Source: Loxodes magnus (Eukaryota; Ciliophora; Karyorelictea; Loxodida; Loxodidae). From it: a DNA stretch of 64,000 nt. Position numbers and translations under genes: made by a program. This document shows, in pieces, positions 1-11,487 of the stretch. Where the stretch lies: contig CAMPDV010000120.1 in NCBI GenBank assembly GCA_946699065.1, positions 62,001-126,000 of the forward strand, given 5' to 3'. Under the pieces are notes generated by a model. The model was not told the origin of the DNA. It ran no database searches and worked only from the letters and a program-made list of their open reading frames with translations. The first letter of the stretch is position 1. The number at the start of each line of letters is the position of its first letter.

Positions 1-2040
1 GCGTTTTGAGTTAAAATAATCACTGAAAAGTTATTGATTTACTGATTAAATAACTATGGTAAACTATTTAAATTATTTATTTAAACTTATTTTATTTTAA
101 ACTTAAAGAAATTATAAATAATTTAAATTAAATGCTTTCCTTTTAGTCATTATATTATATTATATTATATTAGAATTTGCATAATATTAAACCTAGCAAG
201 CAGCTTATTTAAGAAATATAAAATTTAAATATTTTTTAACTAGTAAATAATAAATTAAAATAATAACTTAAAGCATAACAAATAATTTAGTTTTATATAA
301 TTTAAGCATACAAATTAAGCCTAAAATTTAAATAAGAACATTTCATTTATGCCTCTCTTTAAAATGTTTTAGTAATAAAACTATTAAATTAGATAAAATG
401 CTTAAATAAATTTATCATCTTAAGAAAGCATTTAAATTAAAGTTCCTAAATATTTAAATTTATTAAATTAAAATAAATATAGTGTTTGCTTAATAGTTAA
501 ATTAAATATTTTATTTAACTTTTTCAAGAAATTCTTATTATGTACAGACTTACATTAGATAATAAACAAGCAAGAAAAAGTTAATAATAGATATTTAATT
601 TCAATACATTTAGGAAAACTTTAAGATTCTAGTTAAAATTAAGTTGCATGCTTCAAAATTTAAAAGAAATTAAATTGAAAAATTAAGTTAATAAGTTTGG
701 ATAAACTTTACTCTTTGTAACTTTAAACAGTGACTCTGTAGGTATTATTTAGTTTTTGGTATCTGGTTAAAATAGAAACCAATCATTTTAAAATAAGTAA
801 TAATCCCATATGGTAATATTTTTAGTTTCAAAGAAAATTGCTTAAAAATCAGCATTGTTTCTTTAAAGAAAGAGAAAGAATATATTTAAGCATTATAAAT
901 TTATATGGACTATAAATAAAAAAATAAATCACTTTAGTTATTTAAATAATATATTTGATTTCTTTAAAAATTTCTTTTTTTTTAATAATTTCATTAAAGA
1001 ATAATTTTAATTAAATAATTTAAATATTTAGTTTAAAATGATTAATAAATAAAAATTTAAATAAGTTTTGATGGAATCTTTAAGAGATATTTAATTTAAT
1101 ATTCTAAATTATATATTTTTATGCAAATGTAGTTTAGTTATTTTACAAATTATAAAAGATTTTTAATAATTTTAATGAAGAAAAAATATTTTTATTTGAA
1201 TATTAATATTCAGAAATATAATGTTTATGCTAAGTATTTTTATCTTAAATTAATTTTGATTTATAATTTTAAACATTTTTAGTAAAAGGATTATATTAAA
1301 AATAGCTTAGCTAAGATTTTTTTTAATTTAAAAAACATAAAAAATGATTGAATAATCAAATGTATACAAACTTTGATTCAATTTTAATAAAGGAAAAATA
1401 AATTATTAATCTAATTTATAGTAAATTTAAATAAATAGTAATTGTAAATTTATTTAATTAAATTTATTTAAATATAAAGTAAATAAATTTAGAATCTTCA
1501 TTTTTCAATAAATAGAAAATAAGTCTTAAAATATTTAGTATTCTTATTCTATAATTATAAATTAAATTAAATTTTATATATAATAATATAATTTTCTAAA
1601 AATTTAATTAATGATAGATGAATATTAACTTAATTTATATTTTAAATTAGTTAGTTGTTTATATTATATTAATTAATATAAATAAATTATAGTAACTTTA
1701 GTTAAGTATATATTATAATTAAACCATAATTTTAATTTATTATTTATCTAAAAGATTAAGTTAAACTTTATTTGTTATATAAATAGAAAATAGAAATAAT
1801 TTAATGCAAGAATATTTTAAACCTTTTGTTTTTAAACTTTTTAAAATAGTTCATGTAATTCTTCAACTATTTTATACCTTCTTTATTATTATGGAGCTAC
1901 TTATTTATCCTATCTAAATGATTTAACCGATTAAAACGTAGAAAGTATTGGAATATAACCTCTTTAGTTATAATTGTAAAAGTAAAATTTTATAAATGTT
2001 TAATCAGCATAATCACAAGAAAAATCTATATTCAATGAAG
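1..2040. other. AT-rich stretch, no gene recognised
   Basis: The sequence is almost entirely A/T with long homopolymeric runs. I saw no protein-like frame on either strand under the UAR=Gln/UGA=Trp code, no tRNA-like fold and no copy of the repeats found elsewhere in the window. Confidence 0.5.
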
Positions 2041-2074
2041 TGAAATTAATTTTTCCGAACCAACATAGATAGGA

Positions 2075-2724
2075 CGAGAATTAAAACTCTTTATAGCAAA
2101 GCATCTTTTTAATAGATTCACTCTCTTTAAGCAAAAACAAAATTTAGAAGCAGTTAAAAAAAACAGAATAACTAGAACTTATAAAAATATGACAAAATTA
2201 TAAAAGCTAATATTTGCATTAATCCATACTTATCAAAAGAATAAATATAATTATTTGAATTGGATTCTAAAATATTATCAGTCATTTAAGAGCATCATAC
2301 AGAATAAACTTAAATTAAGATTAAGCAGGATAAAGATAATAAATCATAATACATTATAAAGAAAAACTAGAGTAAGAGTTAATTTAAGTATGTGAAGAAA
2401 TTATATATATAGTAGATAATTTTTTAATAAAGAACGCTATTTCAAGTTGAGAAAAAGTTTATTATCTAAAAACAAAGGGAGATTACTAAAGATGACTTGC
2501 TGAGTTGTTAACTTCTGAAGAGAGTAAAATAAAATATAAAGAATTTGAATTTGCTGAAAAGATATTGAAGTTTTATTATTAGGCGACAGTAATAGCTACA
2601 GCAAACATACCATAATATGATAGTCTTCGTTTAGGTCTTGTCTTAAACTTTTCGGTATTTTACTATGAAGTAATGAAAGATTTCGAAAAAGCAAGCAGAT
2701 TAGCAAGGAATGCGTATGTTGAAA
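2075..2724 (+). pseudogene. 14-3-3 protein pseudogene, 3'-truncated
   Basis: With TAA/TAG read as Gln, the stretch gives a recognisable 14-3-3 core in order: a helix-3/4 segment ending HLRASYR (family GxRRASWR), YKEKLEQEL, IVDNFLIKNAIS, then VYYLKTKGDY, and the hallmark helix-7/8 block [18 protein letters not shown] followed by [11 protein letters not shown]. In-frame TGA codons fall at places where the family has Ser, Glu/Ala or Tyr, not Trp, and the N-terminal part (before about 2290) needs a frameshift to align. The gene stops inside helix 8 exactly where U2 snRNA homology begins, so the last helix is missing. Intact 14-3-3 proteins are phosphoserine-binding dimers; this copy is not expected to work. 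Confidence 0.8.
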
Positions 2725-2725
2725 T

Positions 2726-2846
2726 ACCCTTCGTCCCCAAAGAAAAATAGACTGCGAAAAAAATCAACTTCATGAGTGGATACCAGTTTTCACACTGATA
2801 TGATCAGATACTACACTTGAGTTTAGCCAAAAGGGTGAGAAGATAT
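2726..2846 (-). pseudogene. U2 snRNA pseudogene, 3'-truncated
   Basis: This matches the 5' 120 nt or so of the four intact U2 genes in the window. It is damaged: the 5' stem reads CACCC instead of CGGCC, and the branch-site region reads TGATCATATC instead of TGTTCTTATC. The 3' stem-loops are absent, replaced by the 14-3-3 relic. It retains the Sm-site neighbourhood and the upstream promoter block. Confidence 0.85.
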
Positions 2847-2905
2847 GCTTATATTTCCCTTTTTCCTATTTAAACTTCATTCCACTTATTTTATTAAGGT
2901 TTTTA
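2847..2905 (-). promoter_or_regulatory. relic of the U2 upstream promoter block
   Basis: The bases upstream of the U2 pseudogene (read on the minus strand) keep the block found before all intact U2 genes, containing AAGTGGAATGAAGTTTAAAT and GGAAAAAGGGAAATATAA. Conservation across all copies fits an snRNA proximal element; the role is inferred from position. Confidence 0.55.
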
Positions 2906-4435
2906 CCATTTTTTATCTCAAAATTTGAAAGGTAAGCACATTATATTTATTTAGCGTAAAAAATATAAAATAAAATACATTTAAGATAATTTAAAATAAT
3001 TAAATATTTGTTATTTTAAAAATAATATTAAAATCTTAAATAACTTATTTTCTAGATTTAATAGGTAAGCAAAACTTATTTAAATTTTGCTAGACAGAAA
3101 GCTTTTATTCTATTGGATTGTATCTTAAAGTTATTTATATAGTTGAAATAAATTAAGATAAATATAATATTCTAACTCTTATTGCAGATTTAATACTAAA
3201 CTCACTTTATTAAATATTCTTATGAAGTTTACTAAATTTAAACAATTAAAATTTTATTTAATAAAATAAAAAGAGATAAAGAAACTAAAAATTAACTTTA
3301 ATAAAAACTTCAGGTATGAATATTATTGTAAATTATACACTATTAATTAGTTTATATTTAATATACCTTTACTTTTTATCTTTTCTCATACAACTGTCTT
3401 TATTATAAATGAAAGACATTAGTAATAAATTTTAATTTTATTTCTGAACTGATTTATATAAATTAATTTTTAGAGTTGAGAGTTTTAATATTTATATTAA
3501 AATTACTATAATTTACTTTGAGTAAAAAAACTGAGAATGTTTATTCATTTAATTAATAATATTTCATAATCAAATAACTATTTTTCTATTGTGCTTTAGT
3601 GTTATAGATTAAATTTTTTAGAATTTTATCTTTAAGTATAATTCAATTATTCAGATTCCCTTTAATTCACTCTAAAAATTCCTTTATAATTTTTTATAAT
3701 TAAAATTTATGATAAACATATTTATAGATCTTATTTATATTAAGAGTAATTAATCTTTCAAGGAAATTTGCGTATATTTTTAACAAAACAAATATTTGAA
3801 AGAAATGCTTTTTTCTTTAATAAATTTAAGTAAGAAATTATTTATTTAGTTAATAAGTTTTTACTATCTTATTATGATTACTAATGATGAGCTATATTTA
3901 TCTATATATTTTTTATAAATTGCTTAAAATTAGATAACTAAAGAGTAAAACTAATTTAAAATTTGTTTATAAGCTGATAAACAAAAGAAAATACATTTTT
4001 TAATTATTTTAGCTTGTTTAGCTTAAATAAGCATTTGCAACATTTTTCATAAATTCTTAAGTTTAAAATATTTTTATTTATTTGCATTTGATTACGTCTT
4101 TATCTAGTTCTTTCTTTTTTCAATTGATTTGCTAAGATGAATTATTAAGGTTTGTTTAGTTATCAAATAGATGCAAATATTTAAACTTTAGTATTAATAA
4201 AATTTATTTTTCTTAAATTATTTTAATATTTTTAATTATATTCTTATTACAAAAAATTTCTATAAATCTGATTGTTACATTTCTATCAATTATATTTCTC
4301 TTCTAACTAAATTTAATATTTTCAATAATATCTAAATTTTAAATGAGAATTTGGAATATTATAATTAATTGATGATCTATAAAAATATAAGTGTATGCTT
4401 GAATATACAGTATTATATTTATTATAATTTATAAG
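2906..4435. other. AT-rich stretch, no gene recognised
   Basis: Very low-complexity A/T sequence. I see no supportable coding frame, RNA or repeat shared with the rest of the window. Confidence 0.4.
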
Positions 4436-4799
4436 AGTTGTATAGTTTTCATAATACATTTAATTTCTTCTTTTCATAATATTTAATTAAACTACCCCCT
4501 TAATTAGATAGCATTTTCAACCTAATTTATCTTATGAAATAACTAGTTATTAAGGGCAATTTCTATAACACCAAAAGTTAATCTATTTATTAATATCACT
4601 CTAAATTTCATTAGCAGCAAAGCTTATTGTATTTTTTAGATATTTTCTTAAATTTTAAAAACAATTTAGCTTTATCTCAATAATTTCCTGCTACTATACT
4701 AATAGGCTCCTGTAAATTATCGTTTAAGCAAAATTGTCATAAGATTCTAGCTGCTTTAAAAAAATTAATAGTTAATAAGTAATCAAAACTTTCCTTCAT
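4436..4799 (-). CDS. possible small gene or fragment, unknown function
   Basis: From ATG at 4799 the minus strand gives a protein-like frame under the UAR=Gln/UGA=Trp code: MKESFDYLLTINFFKAARIL, then a mixed stretch with Trp at TGA codons, including IVAGNYWDKAKLF. It is richer in Gly, Ala, Cys and acidic residues than the surrounding A/T-derived translations. After about 55 codons an alternative frame looks equally good, so an intron or frameshift may exist. No family is recognised, and the 3' limit is a guess. Confidence 0.3.
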
Positions 4800-5924
4800 A
4801 TTAATAGATTATTTTATTAAAAGGAGCAAAAAAATAATTAAGAAAGAAAATCAGATTTAGTAATTATCTCTATCTAAATTTATACAAATCAGTGTAATAC
4901 AATTTTATGTTTTAAGTTTTATTACTAGTAATGATTATAACACTTACTGTTATTTTCATTAATTTATAATTAAATCTTAAATGTTTATTCTTCTAGATTA
5001 AATAAAATTTTATTTTTAGTAATTAGATGATAGAATATTAACAATTTTTTTCATTTGTGTTATTAAAATTTGATAAAATAGCTTTTAAGTGTATTCTGAC
5101 AAACTAAGATTCTTTAATTTATTTTAATTTAGTTTTATATACAAAAGAAGTTTTATATCTCTTATTTCATAAAACTTATAAGAACTTATTCATATTTTTT
5201 TATATTTAATGTAAATTGATATACCAAATTAAGCAATATTTTTTTAATTTTTAATTTAATTGTATGAAGCATCTGTATACTCTAAGATGTAATATATAGA
5301 AAATATATTTAATAAGTTATTTGAATAATTAACTTTTAACTTGCTCTTATCTTAAATTTAATGATAATTTATTACTAAAGCTATTTATACACTACTAAGG
5401 TATTTTTATTAGTTTTAATATATTTATATTCTCTTAAGAAATGCTTTATAGATTTTAAATTTTGTTTTTTATTTCAAAAATTTTATTAACTTTGCATGTT
5501 TAGTATTTATAAAGATATTAAAAAGATTTTAGGCTAAATTTTCTTTTATATCTATTAAAAATTAGTAATTGTAATGAAAATAAAGTAATTAATTACTTCT
5601 ATAATAGAATAGATTCTTTATCCTAAAATAGTTATGAATTTAATTATTATATCCTTACATCAAACTAGGTAAATAATTTGGTTTGCTAATATTAAAGTAA
5701 GCTATTGTTTCCTTTATTTAATTATTAATGCTAATAATTTATCTAAAAATGTGATTTTAAGTATTGTTTTTAAGCAATATTCAACTATAAAATAATTATA
5801 ATTTAAATACATACTTTTGACTGCTTAATTCCTTATAAAAGAGATTTAATTATTATATTTAAATAGAATATATTGAGAATCACAAGCTTTAGCATATCTC
5901 AAAATTATTACATTAAAAATCACG
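4800..5924. other. AT-rich stretch, no gene recognised
   Basis: A/T-rich sequence without a convincing frame or RNA structure. Confidence 0.4.
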
Positions 5925-6350
5925 ATGAAGCTTCATAAACAAGAAGCCTCTTTTTAGTATAATCTAAAATTTAATTGAAATGTGTTTTCATTTTTGTAAA
6001 TTATAACAAAAAACCTAAATCTAATAAGTCTAGAAATTTAAAATAAAAGAGAAATTAGTTGGAAATCTATAAAATTATTATTACTCTTTACTATTTCAAA
6101 TTTTTTAAATTTAGGTTTATGTGATATTTATTTTTTAAATATCATATACAAATATACTTCAGATGAAGTCAATTATATTCCTTAAGCTCCTTATTATTAT
6201 TATATTTATATATTTTAGATATTTAAATTAACATTGAAAGAAATAAGCTTGGCAATATTTTATATATCTACTTTAACTTTTAAACTAAGGTATAAAAACT
6301 TTCCAAAATTAAAAAATTAAATTTTCAATTTTTAGCAAAAAAATAAATAT
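5925..6350 (+). CDS. possible gene, unknown function
   Basis: From ATG at 5925 a frame of about 140 codons stays protein-like, starting MKLHKQEASFQYNLKFNWNV and including REISWKSIKLLLL and YKYTSDEVNYIPQAP. One Trp is TGA-encoded. It resembles no family I can name with confidence. It lies just outside the left arm of the inverted repeat beginning near 6395. The stop is not resolved. A chance frame cannot be excluded in DNA where only TGA may terminate. Confidence 0.25.
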
Positions 6351-6394
6351 AAACTTTAACTTTATGATTAGATAGTTCATTTACCATTTTTCAT

Positions 6395-7665
6395 AGATGA
6401 TTAAATTTAGATAAGTAACTACTATTTTCATGGTACTTAAATAAAAATAGCTTTGCTTATCATTTTTATTTATTTTATTAAATTTTATTAAATTTTATTA
6501 TCAAACCATTTATTTAAATATACTTAGTTCTTTCATTTTACTTAGGAAATTATAGTTATTTCTTTGCTTAATCCTTTAATTCCTTTTTCATTAATACCAT
6601 TTAAATTCAATTATTACGTGCTTAATATAAAATATGAGTCTTCGTGTCCCCAACGTGTTTACTCAAATGCCAAGTCTTATTATTTCTCCTTCCAAACTTT
6701 ACTTCGGAAGTGAATGACCTTTAAATCTCGTCCTACCTCCTTTATAGATAAATTCTTCTTCAGGAATTGCCGAAGAATTGGCGGGCACTAGCAAGAAATA
6801 GTTTAAAAAGAATTCTCAAGTTCGAGCTTGTCCTCATACTAATAAAAAAGCTTTCGCTAAGTCCATGTGTCATAGTTGCTATCAAATTAGAGGAAGAAAC
6901 AAAAAAGCGTGGAAATGTGAACATAAATAAAAACCTCATTATGCAAAAGGAAAGTGCTAAGTGTGCTACTTACAGAACTATTATAAAAGTAGAAAGGAAG
7001 TATAAATAGACGAAGATCAAGTGATAAAAGAAATTAGTAACGGAAGATAAGATTAAGGGAATATGAGTTCCAAAGGCAACTGTATTAATGAAAATGCAAT
7101 GTAAGAATTACAGAGTAAAAATTTCAAAGAAGCATACTGAGTATGTTTAAAGACAATATGTTAAAATTTGATTATCATAAACACTTCAATCTTGATTGAT
7201 CATTTAACTTTTACTCATTAATATGTTTTAAAATATTTTATAAAGTTAAACATATTTTTAATACTGATTAAGAGGTTTCTGTATTAACATTAGTAATTAT
7301 CTTATGAAAGATAGGATAAAGTTAAGTTATATAATAACTTTATCTAGTTAATTTATAATAAAATAGTTAACTTAGAAATAACCAATAACACTTAAGAATT
7401 TAATTGAGGAAATACTTAATCGAACAAATTAAAGGATATATTTACGTAGAAGCATAATATGAAGTAACTATGAAAGATAATTAATATTTTAAAATAACTG
7501 GAAGAAAGAGATTATATTTATAAAAATAAAAGAGAATTTTATAAGTTTAGCGTAAAAATAAACTAATAATGATAAAATTAAGTATATAGATATATATAAA
7601 AATTTAAAATAATATAGATGCTTAAAAGTAAAATATATAAAATATTAATTTTATTTATTTAATAT
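6395..7665. repeat. left arm of inverted repeat (partner 13395-14625)
   Basis: The reverse complement of this block recurs at 13395-14625 with high identity, including the Cys-rich gene and flanking A/T sequence on both sides (for example the TATTTTCATGGTACTTAAAT segment near 6424 and 14581). The arm has extra material near 7480-7530 absent from the partner. About 5.7 kb separates the arms. Confidence 0.85.
6634..7560 (+). pseudogene. broken copy of the Cys-rich gene
   Basis: It aligns with the intact minus-strand gene at 13487-14383. The N-terminal half, including both Cys motifs (CPHTNKKAFAKSMCHSCY and HYAKGKCQVCY), is preserved. At 7138 it has TGA where the intact copy has TAA (Gln). A one-base deletion near 7365 (GTTAACTT versus GTTAAACTT) then shifts the frame, and an insertion of about 45 bases near 7480-7530 disrupts the C-terminal coding. 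The reading frame before 7138 would allow a truncated product of about 168 residues if that TGA acts as stop. Confidence 0.7.
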
Positions 7666-9973
7666 ATAAGAGTAACTAACTAAATATTATAATTTGTTAA
7701 TATCTTTATTTTTTAAATTTTAATTTAAAATATATTATAAATTTAATGTATAAATCAAGCAGAACATCATAAAATGATTAAATTTAATCTAAAATATTGA
7801 ATTATTATTAGTTTCCTAATAAATATTAAATAATTAATTTTATTTTGCTTGTTTATAATATTTTTGCTAGGTAATACATTAATAAATTATTAAAATAAGA
7901 AATATACACAAAATTTAATTCAAGCATAAGATACTCCTTAGATATCTTGAAGACCCTTATATCAAGAACTTTCTAATCTTATAATAAAGTATTAAATCAG
8001 ATGTAATTTTAAAATTTTATAATTATTCCCATTTGATACTGTATAGCAAAAATATTTTTAAAGATAAAAACTTTCTTTCAGTTGATTTAGAAACATTTAA
8101 ATTTTCAAAACTGTAAATAGATAATTTTGGCTAAGGTATTTTATTCTGAATTTACATTAATACATTTCATTGTATTTATACTTTAATATTATAATTTTTC
8201 ATGTTTAATATTTAAATTACATTAGCTATAAACTTAACGGTAAAAGGTTAGCTTTAAGATAGAATTATAGATATTAAAAATTTTTAGATTCATTTGACAC
8301 AATCTAGAATTTTCTATTAATTTAAGATAAATTTATGTTTCATTCTAAAAGAATGTTTTATCATGAATTTTCTAAATGAAAGCAAATTTAGATTTTACGA
8401 CTTTAAAAATGTAAATTATTTTATTTTTAATTTAATCACTTTCGGAGTTATTAAGATAAGAAAAAGCTATATCTCTTATTTATATTTATTTCAGTTAAAA
8501 CATTATGCATATTAAAGGAGTTATTCTAAATTTATAAATGCATTTTAATTTTTAAAATTGATAAAAAAACTGAAAAATATTCCTAATTTTGCAAAAGCTA
8601 TATCATGCTTATTTAAAAGAAGGAATATTACACCTATTCTTAAATGTTCTTTCTTAAAGTATAAATATATAGAAGTTATTTATGTATATCGAATATGCAA
8701 ACATGAAACATTTTGAAAAAATATTAATTATTTAATTTTATCACATTTATTTCAAATTTAACCTTTTTATAATATCCCAAATGATTTAGATTTAAATAAA
8801 TAATTTAAAGATTTTATATTATATTCAATCTTATATTCATACTTTTAAATTTTTTGATTTATTTTATCATTCTAATTTTCTTTTCTTTTTTCAAAAAAAC
8901 ACCTTTATTTTAAGTTCTACCATATAAATTTTACCATATACTTGAAATGATTTTTTACAGCTTTATTTATAAATTTAGCTTATTTATTTGATATTTTTCT
9001 AAATTTTACCTTGCTATTTTTTTAAATATTGTTGATTTTCAATTTATTTTATGAATTTTACAATCTACTTTTTCAGGTTTATTACATAAAAATATTTAAT
9101 AAATCTACTTCTTTTAAAAATAATCAAATTAAATTTACTATAATTGTAAGTTCTTATCCTTTTAATTTTAGTTGATAAAAGTAAATCTATTCCTACTAAA
9201 TTTATTAAAAACTCTAGATAATAATTATGTCTTATTTATTTTTATATTATTCATTTTTATAAATTTGTTGATTTTTTTATTTCCTAGCAAATTAATAAAT
9301 TTATACAAATAATTTGTCTAATTTTGAATCTTTATTCAAATAAGGAGACTTTATATTCTTATAATTTAATTTTAATTCTCTTTAAATAATAACTTTTCTA
9401 TTAAATACCTACTATCTTTTCTTATTTTTAAATATCTTTTTATTATAAAATTGTTTAATTCATAATATTTTGCTATTTATCCTTATCTTTTTCATTATTT
9501 TAATCAACAATCTTTCTATTTTTAATTTTTTTTATATGAGTATATTTTAAATTTAGTTTGATCTAAAATTTTTAAAAAGTAGTTAACACTAAAATATCTT
9601 CTAATATACATATCTCTTCTTCTATAATTTTTAAGTTTATTCTGTTTTTCGTTTTATTTAAATATGAATCATTTTCTTAATTTTCATATTTTGAATTTAT
9701 CTAAAAACATTAGAGTTATTAAAAATGTTTTTTTATTTTTTATTTATTAAATACTTTAGTGAAATTATAACTACATAAGGTATAAAGATAAATTTTATAT
9801 TAAGATAACTATCTAAATTTAAACCTTTTAATTATTATAAAATAAGATGCATAATATATTTAAAAAATACATGCTATTACTTAAAAGAATATTTTAGATT
9901 GGTATTAAATAGATAAATCTTTGATGGTTTATTTAAAACATTTAAAATATAACAGAATATTTTATAATTATAT
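7666..9973. other. AT-rich stretch, no gene established
   Basis: Mostly A/T-rich sequence. One weak plus-strand frame from an ATG near 8505 contains the protein-like stretch LQKLYHAYLKEGILHLFLNV, but it is not supported strongly enough to call a gene. The rest shows no recognisable feature. Confidence 0.35.
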
Positions 9974-11487
9974 TCATTAAGAGTAATATTAAGCTTACAT
10001 AAATTATTAAGCTATGTAAGTTGTACTTCTGAAATTATTCCATCCTGCAATTAAAAACTTACTATCATTCATTAACTAAAAGGCTTTATGTTTACTTTCT
10101 TCCCAATTTTCAAAAGTATTTATTTCTATTATATCCTTGTTTTTTTCCCACATTTAGTTCCAGGAAAATTATTAAAATTTTTGGGAATTGTCTTTTACAT
10201 TTTTTTTCTTCTTCTTCTGCTTTTTTTGTTTACTCTTTGCTTCTTGTTAATCCAAAAGAGAAGATATATCGACAACTTCTTGACCTTTCTACTTTATAAT
10301 TTACTCTCTTTAATCATTTCAATCCTAAATATTCTGACTTAAAGACTTACCTTAGCTAACGCTTTTATTTTTTTTTTGAACATTGTACTATGCTTTTAAC
10401 TTTTTAATAGTTATATTTGATAAACTTCTATTTCTTGTTTTGCCTTCTTTATATTTTCGTTCATATAAGAGAGTTTACTTTATTCTTCTTTTGAAAAATT
10501 TTGAATCTCTTATGCATCTAAGCTTTCAGATATTTTCTGAGCTTTTTCAATGAAAGGCTTTAAATTATTCTAAAAGGATGCTAATTTTTCGTATCCTTTA
10601 AGAATTATACCTTAATTTCCTGCTTGTAAAGTTTGATAAACGTAGATTTCTAACATCTTTCTGTTAATATCATCAGAATATTTTTATTTTCTTTCCTTTT
10701 ACTTCTCTTCTTATTAATCCTTTAACTTCTATTATCTTTGCTCAAGCTTCATTTTACTTTTGCTTAACTTTTATTCTTCTTAGTTAGGCTTTTAATTTTC
10801 TTACGTTTTGAAACCTTCAATTTCAAAATCAGAAAACAATGTCTGAGGGTTATCTTGGAAAATATTTTATTATAATTCGCAACTTTAAGGTTCATTTGGA
10901 TTTTCAATAAAGTTTTCTGCTTAAGTTCAATCTTAAAATGCTTAACTACCTTAATACTCTTTATCATAATTATCTTGATATTTTTACGTATCTTCAGGAC
11001 AAATACCTTCAAAATCTATGTAGAAATTATCCTATTGAGAAAGGCATGTAGAGAGATTTTCAGAAAAGGAATCTGTATTCTCACTAAGCTTGCTTAATTT
11101 TCTTTTTACATTGCTGAGTCCTTTTTAGACTTCTTAATTGATAGAAGGAGATTAATCTTACTCTTCTTAAGGAATAAGATTATCAGTTACAGAAATAACT
11201 CCACAAACATTTGGATTGAAAGTACATTAATATCTATATATTCCTGGCTTTTCAAATATCCACGATATTTGATTTTCTTAATTCAGAAAACTTTCAAAAA
11301 TTACTTGATTTGACTTAAGTTCTGATTCTTCTTCACATCTTAATTAAAACTCTTAAGGCTAATTTTAATTTATCTACTTCTAAACAATCCAAGTCACTTT
11401 TGTATTTACGGTCACATTTATCTAAACTTGGTAATTTTATTGTAGTTGTATACAAATATTTGTGTTCTTTCCTTAGTTTCTTTTCAT
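9974..11487 (-). CDS. cupredoxin-like domain/coiled-coil protein
   Basis: Under UAR=Gln/UGA=Trp this reads as 498 residues in two exons: 11487-10351 and 10333-9974, joined across a 17-nt intron. Residues about 10-105 resemble a plastocyanin/azurin-type cupredoxin domain: VTVNTKVTWIV, then FESFL, then PGIYRYQC (81-88) leading to CGVISVTDN. The usual copper ligands after the Cys (His and Met) are not visible, so metal binding is doubtful. Residues about 150-400 are charged, Gln-rich and likely coiled coil (KSKMKLEQRQQKLKDQQEEK), followed by a Lys-rich tract and a C-terminal segment containing GWNNFRSTTY. Residue 187 is a TGA codon (10929-10927) in good context for Trp. No signal peptide is evident. 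It sits inside the spacer of the Cys-rich inverted repeat. The domain assignment rests on pattern recognition only. Confidence 0.7.
10334..10350 (-). other. 17-nt intron GTAAGTCTTTAAGTCAG
   Basis: Removing these 17 bases joins ...IKALAK to NIQDWNDQREQIIKQKGQEV in frame. It begins GTAAGT and ends CAG. A 59-nt alternative (10292-10350) also restores frame, but it discards the protein-like segment with its TGA-encoded Trp, so the short intron is preferred. Confidence 0.65.

Noticed and set aside
5925..6350. Cyclin-like protein
   Set aside because: The resemblance rests on aromatic and hydrophobic spacing that A/T-rich translation can produce by chance.
6767..7009. Standard-code frame shared with 14008-14250
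   Set aside because: It lies in a different frame from the Cys-rich protein, whose CxxCY units and long open frame in the intact copy are far more convincing.
10088..10342. Hydrophobic plus-strand frame that looks like a membrane protein
   Set aside because: It is the antisense of the Lys/Glu-rich C-terminal exon of the minus-strand cupredoxin-like gene.
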